From positions 29,238,001 to 29,302,000 of the forward strand of contig NC_030836.1 of the NCBI RefSeq assembly GCF_001704415.2: a DNA stretch of 64,000 bases, given 5' to 3'. Source of the DNA: Capra hircus (lineage: Eukaryota > Chordata > Mammalia > Artiodactyla > Bovidae). The notes below the pieces were generated by a model. It did not search any database and had not been told where the DNA came from. It saw only the letters and a program-made list of their open reading frames with translations. The position numbers and the translations under genes were made by a program. Shown piece by piece: positions 42,751-52,610 of the stretch (positions are counted from its first letter, which is position 1; each line of letters begins with the position of its first letter).

Positions 42751-43184
42751 AAAGACCCCAATCCTTAATCTGGTCTACAAGCCACTGCTGTCTCTCTGGA
42801 CTCAGACACGCTCCTCTGCCCTTCTATGGTGCCATTGGCCATTTGGCTCTCCTTTAGTTCCTAAATTGTGCCAGGCTCCTACCCACTTAGAACCACCTCC
42901 TCAAGGAGGCCCCTTGTCCCCTGCCCTTGCCTGGTCTGTTACACACTCATATCACCTGTGCTTCTCCTTCACGTCTCACACCACTACTGTAATTACACAA
43001 TTCGTTGTGTGTTTGGTGGATTGTCATCTTCCCACTTGAATGTCACTCCAAGAGACCATGAGTATGTGTATTATTTCACTATGGGGTTGGGGGTCGCAGG
43101 CTCCGGGTGTCCTGGCATATAATGAGCCTCTGTCAATGCTAGAGTGCATAAAAACACATGATCTCAATTTGGGTTTTGTGTGTG

Positions 43185-43380
43185 TGCATGTGTGTGCTCA
43201 GTCGTGTCCCACTCTTTGCAACTCCGTGGACTATAGTCCCTCAGGTTCCTCTGTCCGTGGAATTTTCCAGGCAAGAATACTGGAGCAGGTTGCCATTTCC
43301 AGGGGATCCTCCTGACCCAAGGATCAAACCTGCATCTCTTATGCCCCATGAACTGGCTAGGGAATTCTTCACCACTGTGT
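43185..43380 (-). repeat. Bov-tA SINE, antisense, variant
   Basis: 'gtgtgctcagtcgtgtccca' to 'cttcaccactgtgtcacct'. It has an unusual 'gcatctcttatg' region in place of the usual 'aggtctcctgcattg', which it shares with its neighbour at 43382-43742. Confidence 0.92.
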
Positions 43381-43381
43381 C

Positions 43382-43742
43382 ACCTGCTGCTGCTGCTGCT
43401 GCTGCTGCTGCTAAGTCGCTTCAGTCATGTCCGACTCTGTGCGACCCCATAGACAGCAGCCCACCAGGCTCTGCCATCCCTGGGATTCTCCAGGCAAGAA
43501 TGCTGGAGTGGGTTGCTAGGTCCTTCTTCAATGCATGAAAGTGAAAAGTGAAAGTGAAGTCACTCAGTCGTGTCTGACTCTCCGTGATCCCAGGGACTGC
43601 AGCCCACCAGGCTCCTCTGTCAGGCAAGAGCACTGGAGTGCGGTGCCATTTCCAGAGGGTCTTCCTGACCCAAGGATCGAACCTGCATCTCTTATGCTCC
43701 AACAATTGGCAAGGGAATTCTTCACCACTGTGTCACCTGGGA
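43382..43742 (-). repeat. Bov-A2 dimeric SINE, antisense
   Basis: (CTG)n start, 'gtccgactctgtgcgacccc', 'aatgcatgaaagtgaaaag' linker, then a second monomer ending 'cttcaccactgtgtcacctg'. The second monomer shares diagnostic changes with the Bov-tA just upstream. Confidence 0.9.
43384..43412. repeat. (CTG)n microsatellite
   Basis: About ten CTG/GCT units, part of the tail of the Bov-A2 element that follows. Confidence 0.95.
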
Positions 43743-43867
43743 AACCCCAATTTGGGTTACTTGCCCCTAATTTCCATTTGCTCTCAATATGCTCACCTAT
43801 GACCTTGCTCTGGTACTGTTTGGTGAACTTAGGGATAGTTTGGGGTTTTTTTTTTTGGACACTCAAA

Positions 43868-44570
43868 AAATGAGGCTATGATTCACCTAACATAAAATTC
43901 ACCATTTTAAAATTGCACAGTGCTGCGGCTTTTAAGTGTAGTTGCAACATTTTGCAATCGTTTTCATTAGCTAAGTTGGAACATGTTCATCACCCTAAAA
44001 ATAAACCCGTACCCATTAGCAGTCACTTCCAATGCCCAACCCATCCGGGCCAGCGATCACTAATCTGTTTTCTGTCTTTAAGAATCTGATCATTCTTGGA
44101 GAATTCCATGATGGTCTAGTGATAAGGACACAACACTTTCACTGCTGGTGCCTGCAGATCAATCCCTGGTTGGGGAACTGAGATCCTGCAAGCCACGCCT
44201 CGAGGCCAAAAAAAGAAAAGGAATCTGACTATTCTGGATATTTCTTATAAATGGAATCATATAGTATGTGGCCTTTTGTGATGCCTTCACTTAGCATAAT
44301 GGTTTCAGATTCATCCATGCAGTACTTCATTCTTCTTTATGGCTGTATAATACTCCATGCATAAATATATCGTCTTTTATCTATTCAGCATAAGATGGAC
44401 ATTGAGTTTCTATCTTCCACCTATTATGAATAAAGCTGCCATGAACATTTGTGTGTGAGCATAGACTCTTAGTTCTACACACTTAGGAGTGGAATTGTTG
44501 GGTCATTGAGTAACTGCACATTTAACTTTTTTGCAGAACTGCCAAACTACTTTCTGGGGACAGTTTTTAG
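43868..44570 (-). mobile_element. old L1 3' region, antisense, split by CHR SINE
   Basis: 'gtgatgccttcacttagcat', 'ttctttatggctgtataat', 'attatgaataaagctgccat' and 'aggagtggaattgttgggtc' are the complement of an L1M-type 3' part. Interrupted at 44098-44220. No ORF. Confidence 0.85.
44098..44220 (+). repeat. CHR-type SINE inside L1, imperfect TSD
   Basis: 'gatggtctagtgataaggac' head, 'tcaatccctggttggggaac', A-rich tail. Flanks gaatctgatcattctt (44082-44097) and gaatctgactattctg (44221-44236). Confidence 0.88.
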
Positions 44571-45784
44571 TTTATTTTTCAAATGAAGGAGGTTGAATGG
44601 TTCTTGATTTTTATTTCTATTTATTTTTGACGAATAGCTTTTCTAGAAGTATATTAAAACACATGGACTCTCTTTCCAGATAAGTGTATATGTATGAATA
44701 CACATAATTTCAGGAGTTCAACAGCCATCAGAAACTGGCCCTGGATCCCAGTGCTCTGTGATTACAGACTCATATGGGGCAGGGTTTTAAGGTTAGGTTA
44801 TTTTCTCAGACACAGAACTCCACCTGCGCTTCTGGCTTTTCCTCGTGGATACAGGGAGTGGGTAATTTGACTAATGAGTTCTGATCCAGGTCTGATTTCC
44901 ATCTGGGATATGAACATGCGGCAGCCAATCAGCTGCCTTAATTTTTTCCACCCACTCTGTAATCATCTGACTGATGTGCAATTATCCCCGTGTGCTTTGA
45001 CACACGCTTTCCCCTTCTCATGTTTGCAATCCGACGCCAGACAACCTTCATTTTTCCCCATTTATTGTGTGTGTGTTGGCTACTGGTTGATATAATTATT
45101 TTTGTAATCATCTTCTATTAGGTGGAAGAATATTGCAGTAGAGAAAGAAGGAAAAAAGAAAATAAACGCCTTCCTGACAAGTTCTAATATTTTATGTTCA
45201 CAAATAATCTCCCAATACCAGAGCAATAATATTATTTTCTCAATGAGCATTTATTAAAATGTAAAGTAGCTCCCTCACATTGGGAACTAAAACCCTTGCT
45301 CTACCTTGGCCAGAAAATATCACTTATTTATTTCAGATTACATTTCTGGAATTTTAATACTGTTTCTTTTTCGCCCTCCCTTACATAGCCTTTATCTAGC
45401 AGAGAACTGAACCTGAAGGGTTGATTTCTAAAGAGGCTTTGCTGAATGCTCAGGACCTTAATTTGGTTTTAAGAATTGCTTTTGGCTTTTGATTTACGGT
45501 GAGGTTCTTTCCTGTGTAATTCTTTTGGCTGAAAACTAAATAGAGCTCTCCCTTTGTGGATGGCATTTTGACACCACATTTTAAGACTGGAGTACAGAGG
45601 TGAGGGAGGAGTAGAAAGACTTAGAAAAGAGAGAGGGATTAACACGGTGGGTTTAGGGCTTGGAAGAGTAAAATCCATTGTCTCTTTCCCTATAGCATTT
45701 CAAGGCACACACCTTGGGTTCTAGTCTGAAGTCAGGATGTTAATCTCCAGGTAGTCTGGTGAAAAGATACTAGACGGGGAGGCA
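44571..45784. other. 1.2 kb repeat-poor AT-rich DNA
   Basis: Conserved-looking block 44865-45330: 'cttaattttttccacccac', 'gtgcaattatccccgtg', 'gttgatataattatttttg', 'gagcaataatattatttt'. No gene or repeat family recognised. The 69-codon minus ORF at 45469-45678 is unsupported. Confidence 0.35.
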
Positions 45785-45897
45785 GAAATCAGGGTTTCTA
45801 ATGCTGCCTTCTCCTCTAACTATCTTTGTAACCTTGAACTAATGACTTCTACTCTTTAGACAGTTTTCTCAAGCACACAAGGAAATGGTGAGCTAGA
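45785..45897 (+). repeat. MIR fragment, sense
   Basis: 'ctttgtaaccttgaactaat', 'gacttctactctttagacag' and 'ttttctcaagcacacaagga' in order. Confidence 0.65.
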
Positions 45898-45899
45898 CT

Positions 45900-46205
45900 G
45901 GTGAGTTTTTAATCCTGGTTGTGTATTAGAATGCCCTGGGAAGCTCTGGAAATTATTCTGATGGCCAGGCCCTTAGAGAAATTGAATAAGGATTTCTTGG
46001 AACTGTTCTGGCAGTTCGTGGTTAAGACTGCACTTCCATTGAAGCAGGCTCGAATTCTATCCCTGCTTGGGGAAACTAAGATCCCACATGCTGCATAGCA
46101 CAGCCAGAACTAAAAAAAGAATTTCTTGTAGGTGAATGGTGCTGGCCGTTGGCGTCTGTATAAAACATTCCCCAGGGACTTCTATCATAAAGCCCAGGCA
46201 GATAA
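45900..46205 (+). repeat. MER5-like DNA transposon relic, split by CHR SINE
   Basis: 'tgtattagaatgccctggga', 'ctggaaattattctgatggc' and 'tgtaggtgaatggtgctggc' match the hAT-type MER5 family. A CHR SINE lies between. Confidence 0.65.
46001..46120 (+). repeat. CHR-type SINE with 8-bp TSD
   Basis: 'ctggcagttcgtggttaaga', 'tatccctgcttggggaaact', tail of A. The flank atttcttg occurs at 45992-45999 and 46121-46128. Confidence 0.85.
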
Positions 46206-46524
46206 CCCTGGTCCAGATGAACGCAAATGTTCCTTCAGATTTTTGGTTGCCTGAAGCTATAAGCTAGGCAGTGATGTCTTGCCAGCCAAAGTTGGTGAAA
46301 CAGAAAAGCCTGCAGTCACTGGACAGTGCCTCTGAGCTGGGGCTTGACATATCTCAGCTGGGGGGTCCCAAACGGAATTGAATCTCTCTTGGTATCAGGT
46401 CTGGATCGGGGAAATAAATCTTCCTGTCTTTGTGGGCCCGTTGTGCTGAAAAGATGATTGAGCTGGGGCTGGTAAAATACCTTTTGCTTTTTGGAGAAAG
46501 GCATGTGGAAAGATAAGCAGGTTT
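46206..46524. other. single-copy DNA, no gene seen
   Basis: Likely the upstream part of the following CR1/L3 relic beyond recognition. No gene. Confidence 0.4.
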
Positions 46525-46745
46525 ATTATTTTTAGAGGGGCACTGGGACTGTTTAACCTAGAAGAGAGGGGGGACTTGAGGGGACATGATTTGTGGTCTT
46601 CAAGAGGCTGAAGGGCTGTCATGTGGAAAAAGGACTGGAGTGATTTTCAGTTGCTCCGGGGGGATGAATTTGGGCCAGTGTGTAGAGTCTGGGGAACAGA
46701 TTTTGTTGCATTATAAGGAAGAATTGTTGTAATAAAGGGCTATGC
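46525..46745 (+). repeat. CR1/L3 LINE relic, sense
   Basis: 'gaggggacatgatttgtgg', 'aagaggctgaagggctgtca', 'tgtggaaaaaggactggag' and 'cattataaggaagaattgt' match the 3' part of an L3/CR1-type element. It is a sense counterpart to the antisense copy at 10.5 kb. Confidence 0.75.
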
Positions 46746-46769
46746 TCCCATATTCCCTGTCACCTGCTC

Positions 46770-46880
46770 TTACGACCATCTTCTCCACCTGGAGACCATA
46801 TCTTTTTCACCTCTGTATTCCTAGTACTTACTCTAGTTCCTGACATGATCTTCAACAAATGCCGATAACCATTTCTATGA
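46770..46880 (+). repeat. L2 3' end, sense
   Basis: 'cctctgtattcctagtactt', 'actctagttcctgacatgat' and 'cttcaacaaatgccgataac' match the L2 terminus. Confidence 0.7.
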
Positions 46881-47002
46881 TGGTGAATGACTGTCATTAA
46901 TGCTCACTAGGCTAGGCAGAGCACTTTTCTTGCTTATTTCCTTTAACTCTTCCAGTGCTTTGAGAGGTAGGTCTATTTATTACTCCAGTCTACAGTTAAG
47001 GA

Positions 47003-47224
47003 AGGGCTTTCCCAGGTGGCTCAGTGGTAAAGAATCCGCCTGCTAATGCAGGAGCCACAGGAGAGACGCTGGTTTGAGTCCTGGGTTGGGAAGACCCACG
47101 GAAGAGGAAACGTCAACCCACTTCAGTATTCTTGCCTGAAAGATCCCATAGACAGAGGAGTCTGATGGCTACAGTCTGTAGGGTTGCAAAGAGTCGGACA
47201 TGACTGAGTGAGCACACACACAGG
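47003..47224 (+). repeat. Bov-tA SINE inside MIR, perfect TSD
   Basis: 'gggctttcccaggtggctca' to 'cggacatgactgagtgagca'. TSD tacagttaagga at 46991-47002 and 47225-47236. Confidence 0.95.
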
Positions 47225-47332
47225 TACAGTTAAGGAGACCAGGTGGTCAAGTAATGTGCAAAGTCACAGCCAGCATGTAGCAGAGACTGGCTGGGAACTT
47301 AAGCCTGTCTGCCTCATAATCTGTGCTTTGGG

Positions 47333-47599
47333 ACTTCCTGGTGGTCCAGTGATTAAGAATCTGCTCTGTAATTCAGGGGACGTGGATTCAGTCCCTGGTC
47401 AGGGAACTAAGATCCCACATTCTGGGGAGTGATTAAGCCTGGGTTGCCACAACTAGAGAGTCTATGTGCCTCAATGCAGAAGATTCCACATGACGGAACA
47501 AAGATCCCTCATGCGGCAACTAAGACCCGACACAAACAAATAAATAAATACTTAAAAAACAACACAACACTGTGGCAATTAAAAAAACAAAAAACAAAA
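47333..47599 (+). repeat. CHR-type SINE inside the same MIR
   Basis: 'gggacttcctggtggtccag', 'attcagtccctggtcaggg', 'caactagagagtctatgtgc', A-rich tail with two poly-A runs. Flanks tctgtgct and accgtgct are similar, an imperfect TSD. Confidence 0.9.
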
Positions 47600-47635
47600 C
47601 CGTGCTCCTAACTGTTGTGCTATCTGCCTGCCAGC

Positions 47636-48739
47636 ACCCTGGGTGGGCTCCTTGGGGTTACAGAGGGCTCCCCAGCCCCAGGGGTGCTCAGATTGAAGAT
47701 ACACAACTATTTAGGTAAACTATGCCATGGCAGTGAATACAGATGGAGTTAGGCTGGTCCCAGATGATAGCAGAACCAGAAGCAGGGCCGATTTTTAAAG
47801 ACCTGGGTCACCTGGTTACTGCTCCCATCAGCCTCCTACCCCGGCTCCACTAGCAAGCAAGGTGTGGGTCTGGTCCACAGAGGGAGCCTCACCACCTCTG
47901 CTGCACAGGCTCCAGGATGGAGCTCTCCCGGCAGCGGAGGTCGTCTCCAGGTAACGGGTGTCGTGACCTCCTCTGCCACCCGCCTGCCTTTCTCATTAAG
48001 GTCCATGGTCGCATGTCCAGGGACAGATTCCTGTGTATGCCCCTGGCGACAGGGCAGAATGGAGAGAGAGTCCTGGGTCTTGGGAGGGGGATGCAAGACT
48101 GCTCTGGCCATGAAACAACGCGCTGCTTCTCTGCTCATGTCACACGACACAGTGATTGCATTACCGTGTGGCTCAGGGAATAAGGCGGAGGGGTGGAAGC
48201 AGCTGATGAAGGAAGGAGTGCTCCCAGGAAGGCCTCCTTCAAAGTGATGAGATAGCCAAAGGCACAGAAATAATGTTCCTGAGGTGGCGCTGCCAATTAG
48301 CAGAAGGCTCCAAGGAGCCCTGGGAAATGGACGCTTGGGAGACTGGATGGGAGAGGGGCCAGCACGGGGCAAGTAGAGGCAGGCAAAGGGAAGAGGGGAG
48401 GATAAGCTGGTGGGATGGGCGATTCCTTTAACACAGGGTGCATCGTTCTAAAGGTCGTGGCATTCATCATAAACATGGTCAAAGTCAAACTTCACGTGGA
48501 AGCGGGGGGAATTTAGTTGGCTGCAGTAACCACTCTCCTGTTAAATTTCTTAGGTATAGAGGTGTCCCCTCTTCCTCTGGAGGGGCTGGGGGCGGCAGTG
48601 ACTAGATGGTAAGCATAAGGATGGGAGCAAATACTGGAGAACTGGGCACTGAAAATCCAACCTCCCATATGTTGCTGATTCCCTTTTACAGATGAGAAAA
48701 CAGACTCAAAGGGGTTTGAAGATTAAATTAGAAACTAGA
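47636..48739. other. single-copy DNA with long unexplained ORFs
   Basis: A 178-codon minus frame (47836-48372) is the longest non-repeat frame on that strand. It has a hydrophobic segment 'SLLLIGSATSGTLFLCLWL' near residue 23. A 127-codon plus frame overlaps it. Not recognised, no splice context. 48285-48515 has conserved-looking AT-rich pieces ('gccaattagcag', 'attcatcataaacatgg'). Confidence 0.3.
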
Positions 48740-49022
48740 GTGCTGCTGCTGCTGCTGCAGCTAAGTCACTTCAGTCCTGTCCGACTCTGTGCAACCCCAT
48801 AGACGCCAGCCCACCAGGCTCCCCCGTCCCTGGGATTCTTTAGGCGAGAACACTGGAGTGGGTTGCCATTTCCTTCTCCAATGCATGAAAGTGAAAAGTG
48901 AAAGTGAAGTCGCTCAGTCACGTCTGACTCTTCATAACCCCATGAACTGCAGCCTACCAGGCTCCTCCATCCATGGGATTATCCAGGCAAGAGTACTGGG
49001 GTGGGGTGCCATTGCCTTCTCT
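48740..49022 (-). repeat. Bov-A2 dimeric SINE, antisense
   Basis: (TGC)n start, 'gtccgactctgtgcaacccc', 'aatgcatgaaagtgaaaag' linker, second monomer ending 'ggggtgccattgccttctct'. Confidence 0.93.
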
Positions 49023-49654
49023 GAAACACGACTTAACCCTCTGTTTTCTTTCATTACGTTACATTCTTTTGCAGACGCCATACCTTAGGGCAGTCTGAAC
49101 TAAAGTTGGGGACTTAGGAGGATATCTTAGGAGGGGGTTTTCTTGGGCAAATAACCCTGATTTACCAAGTGATTTCTGGGAGGGGGTTCTCCTGGCCAGA
49201 CCAGGTTGAGGCCACAGTCTCAGCCCATGGGAGGGGTGAATCTGGGTCCCTCATGGGTTGGAAGGGTGCTCTCATCATCAGACAGACGTGGATTTGGTCA
49301 GTGAGCAGTTAGATGGCAGGCAGGGAGAAACCCAGCTCTGTCTGCCATTTAACCCTGCGGGAAGGAGTGAAAAAAGAGGGGAACCCCCAGATCCACTGCA
49401 GAGAAATTCAGAACTACATCGACAGCATGGATAAATGGTTAATTGGGTCAGAAATACAAGGCCAGATATTCCTTTTGATGTCTTTGCTCCAGAATTTATA
49501 CTTATTTACTTTCAAAAAGAGTTTGAAGAGGCATATTATTTTCCCAGGACATGAAGATGCCCTCCAAAACTTCTAGCTTGAATGTGGCCAACAAGTCAGC
49601 CTTCTTGTCAAATGTTGGTGGACCGTAGAGCAAGTTCTGATGCCTGAATAGAGA
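49023..49654. other. single-copy DNA with a candidate conserved block
   Basis: 49415-49600 is AT-rich ('ggataaatggttaattggg', 'agaatttatacttattt'). An 87-codon plus ORF (49313-49576) covers it. Unsupported. Confidence 0.35.
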
Positions 49655-49905
49655 TGCCCTCGTGGTGCCCTTACAAGGCATCGTGTTCGGTACATCATAC
49701 TTGTTATCTTCTTAAATCCTCCCCACGACCCAGCAAGATACGTAGTTTTATTCCCATTTTTCAGATAAGGAGTACACTGAAGTCCAGGGAGGTTAACTGA
49801 CTTGCCCAGAGTGCCCCATGTTTAACTAGCAAAACTACTGATAAGATTTAAGCCCAGGCCTGTCTGATTTAAAAGTGCATGCTCTTTTCCCTCTGTGACA
49901 TCAGA
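49655..49905 (-). repeat. MIR SINE, antisense, near full length
   Basis: 'cttgttatcttcttaaatcc', 'ccatttttcagataaggagt', 'aactgacttgcccagagtgc' and 'tttaagcccaggcctgtctg' in order. Confidence 0.92.
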
Positions 49906-50064
49906 CTATGAAATATGCAAATCTAAGAACCGAAAATTAGAGTTGAATTCATTTACCTATTCAACGCTAGGAGCATCCTTGAGGGCTGTGACTTGACTCC
50001 CCCACCTCTGTGGAAAGAAAACTCATGAATGACTTTATGAGGAAGTTCTGTCTGAGTCCTCATT

Positions 50065-50665
50065 TGCCCACCCAAGGTATAAATGCCTACTTTGTTCAGA
50101 CACTGTTTCAGAAGCGGTAGGCCGGACAAGGCCCTGGTTCTCATGGGTCTCGCGTTCTAATGGGGGAAACAAGTATTAGAAAAGAAAAAGCAAATAAAAG
50201 AGTCTCTGGTGGTGATAAATGCATTGGAGAGCATGAAACAGTGGCAGAGGGTGCGTAGGTGTAGGGACCGTTTGAGATTGAACGTTTAGGGAAGAGCTTG
50301 CTCAAGACGTGACAACTGAACTGAGACTTAAAAGGCAAGAAGGAGCCATCTCCCCAAGATCCAGGGAAGAGCATCTGAAGCAGAGGAAACGAGACGTGGC
50401 AAGGCTTTGAGGTGGGACTGAGTTTGTCACTTGAAACAAGGCCAACAGCCTGGAGAAGAATCAAGTTGGAGGAAAATGGGGAGGAGATGAGCCCAGAGAG
50501 GAAGGTGGGAGCCAGATGGTGTAGGACCCACCTGCCATGGTGAGGACTCTGGATTTTATTCCAAGGGTGGTGGGAAGCCATCAGATGGGCCCGAATGGGA
50601 AAGTGATGTAATCTGATTCATATTTTAAAAAGATGCTATGTGGAGACTAGATTGCAAGGAGGAAC
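50065..50665 (-). repeat. L2 3' UTR, antisense, about 600 bp
   Basis: 'ggtcggacaaggccctgg'-like start, 'aactgagacttaaaaggcaa', 'tattccaagggtggtgggaa' and 'atattttaaaaagatgctat' match a long stretch of inverted L2. Confidence 0.85.
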
Positions 50666-50795
50666 TTCTAGTTGTCGGGAAGATTATTACCTTTCCTACT
50701 GATCAAACTTGGTTCTTCTAGTAAAATCATTTCTGCCTCAAAAACCAACAGAAAACACTGAACAAGGCTGCTTTCTTTTTCAAATTTTTCTTATT

Positions 50796-51775
50796 CAGTT
50801 CAGTTCAGTCTCTCAGTCGTGTCCAACTCTTCGTGACCTCATGTCGCAGCATGTCAGGCCTCCCTGTCCATCACCAGCTCCCGGAGTTCACTCAGACTCG
50901 CGTCCATCGAGTCAGTGATGCCATCCAGCCATCTCATCCTCTGTCGTCCCCTTCTCCTCCTGCCCCCAATCCCTCCCAGCATCAGAGTCTTTTCCAATGA
51001 GTCAACTCTTCGCATGAGGTGGCCAAAGTACTGGAGTTTCAGCTTTAGCATCATTCCCTCCAAAGAAATCCCAGGGCTGATCTCCTTCAGAATGGACTGG
51101 TTGGATCTCCTTGCAGTCCAAGGGACTCTCAAGAGCCTTCTCCAACACCACAGTTCAAAAGCATCAATTCTTCAGCGCTCAGCCTTCTTCACAGTCCAAC
51201 TCTCACATCCATACATGACCACTGGAAAAACCATAGCCTTGACTAGACAGACCTTTGTTGGCAAAGTAATGTCTCTGCTTTTCAATATGCTATCTAGGTT
51301 GGTCATAACTTTCCTTCCAAGGAGTAAGCGTCTTTTAATTTCATGGCTGCAGTCACCATCTGCAGTGATTTTGGAGCCCCCCAAAATAAAGTCTGACACT
51401 GTTTCCACTGTTTCCCCATCTATTTGCCATGAAGTGATGGGACCAGATGCCATGATCTTCGTTTTCTGAATGTTGAGCTTTAAGCCAACTTTTCCACTCT
51501 CCTCTTTCACTTTCATCAAGAAGCTTTTTAGTTCGTCTTCACTTTCTGCCATAAGGGTGATGACATCTGCGTATCTGAGGTTATTGATATTTCTCCCGGC
51601 AATCTTAATTCCAGCTTGTGCTTCTTTCAGTCCAGCGTTTCTCATGATGCACTCTGCATATAAGTTAAATAAGCAGGGTGACAGCATACAGCCTTGATGT
51701 CCTCCTTTTCCTATCTGGAACCAGTCTGTTGTTCCATGTCCAGTTCTAACTGTTGCTTCCTGACCTGCATATAGG
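50796..51775 (-). mobile_element. BovB LINE, antisense, with 9-bp TSD
   Basis: 980 bases from the 'cagttcagttcag' terminus into the reverse transcriptase region. The flank tttcttatt occurs at 50787-50795 and 51776-51784. Confidence 0.95.
50854..51687 (-). pseudogene. BovB reverse transcriptase 3' half, catalytic box altered
   Basis: Minus frame 51687-51172 (171 codons) is the C-terminal half of the polymerase. The remaining C-terminal piece continues in 51132-50854 after a frame change. The catalytic box reads YADV instead of YADD, so one of the metal-binding aspartates is lost. Truncated at the 5' side. Compared with the copy at 41-42.7 kb, this one has a longer unbroken frame. Confidence 0.93.
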
Positions 51776-51945
51776 TTTCTTATTAGCCATCGTATTTCCC
51801 TATAGTTCTTTCTAAACTTCCCCTAATATTTCAGTCCATACTTGGATTCTAGATTCCTTACCATCTTGATCATTCTACATTGACTGATCTCTTGTTTATC
51901 CATGACCTTATTAAAATGTGGTATCTTGTAACAAGCATACTTTTC

Positions 51946-52140
51946 AAAAAATATTTATTTATTTCCTTTGCTTGGCCGTGCCAGGTGCTAACTGTGGCAC
52001 ACAGGATCTTTGATCTTTAGTTGTGGCATACAAACTCTTAATTGCAGCATGCGGGACCTATTTCCCTGACCAGGAATTGAACCCAGGCCCCCTGAGTTGG
52101 GAGCACAGAGTCTTAGCCACTGGACTAGCAGGGAAGTTTC
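51946..52140 (-). repeat. CHR-type SINE, antisense, imperfect TSD
   Basis: 'tatttatttatttcctttgc' to 'ctggactagcagggaag'. Flanks acaagcatactttt (51931-51944) and acaaacttactttt (52141-52154). Confidence 0.92.
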
Positions 52141-52154
52141 ACAAACTTACTTTT

Positions 52155-52420
52155 GAAGAATAAGATAGTTGAAAGAAAAACTTTGTCAGTAATAGCACAG
52201 CTGTGTTACTACGGCATGGACATGGTGAATGGAAATGACAAATGGGATGCAGAAACCTAAAGTTTGCAAAATACTGCTCATAAATAACTGGGACATTTGA
52301 TCAGATCTAAAAAAACCCACAAAACCCCCCAAACCCTACTTTTGACAAGCCCAGGATTTAAGGCACTCTTAATTGCATGGATATTCACTAAGTAAGGGTA
52401 TTAGACTAAGTCTTTAGGGT
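52155..52420. other. single-copy DNA, no gene seen
   Basis: AT-rich. No gene or repeat recognised. Confidence 0.4.
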
Positions 52421-52610
52421 ACAGCAGTTCTTAATATGGGATTTTCAGGCCTACAGATGGGTCCACACATCCCATATGCAACGGTGTCCTTATAGGTGTG
52501 CATAGGTGTGTGATATGTGCATTTCTGGGAAGAGAGTTCAGAGATTCACTCAAATCTCATATTTTCTTCGTTCTAAAAAAATAGCGAACCACTGCCCTAG
52601 GAAGTTAAAT
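52421..52610 (+). repeat. hAT-like nonautonomous element (tentative)
   Basis: Begins 'cagcagttcttaatatggg' and ends 'gcgaaccactgccctag'. The ends are near-inverted, like the cagtggttct termini of MER5-type elements. The inner 'gcatttctgggaagagag' matches the element split at 7.3-7.7 kb. Confidence 0.45.

Larger units (their letters stand above)
40780..43165 (+). repeat. L2 LINE 3' region, sense, split by BovB
   Basis: Left 40780-40905 ('agtctcccagttgcctactg', 'ccagtctgaatgcttcagg', 'aacagatcacatctca') and right 42751-43165 ('aatctggtctacaagccact', 'ctcctcaaggaggccccttg', 'gtcctggcatataatgagcc') are consecutive parts of one old L2, with about 1.85 kb of BovB between them. Confidence 0.7.
46885..47635 (-). 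repeat. MIR, antisense, split by two SINEs
   Basis: Three pieces of one MIR: 46885-47002 ('cctttaactcttccagtgc'), 47237-47332 ('caagtaatgtgcaaagtcac') and 47600-47635 ('ccgtgctcctaactgttgtg'). A Bov-tA and a CHR SINE separate them. Confidence 0.8.

Noticed and set aside
50915..51469. 184-codon plus-strand ORF
   Set aside because: Antisense shadow of the second BovB copy, similar to the first shadow for that reason.
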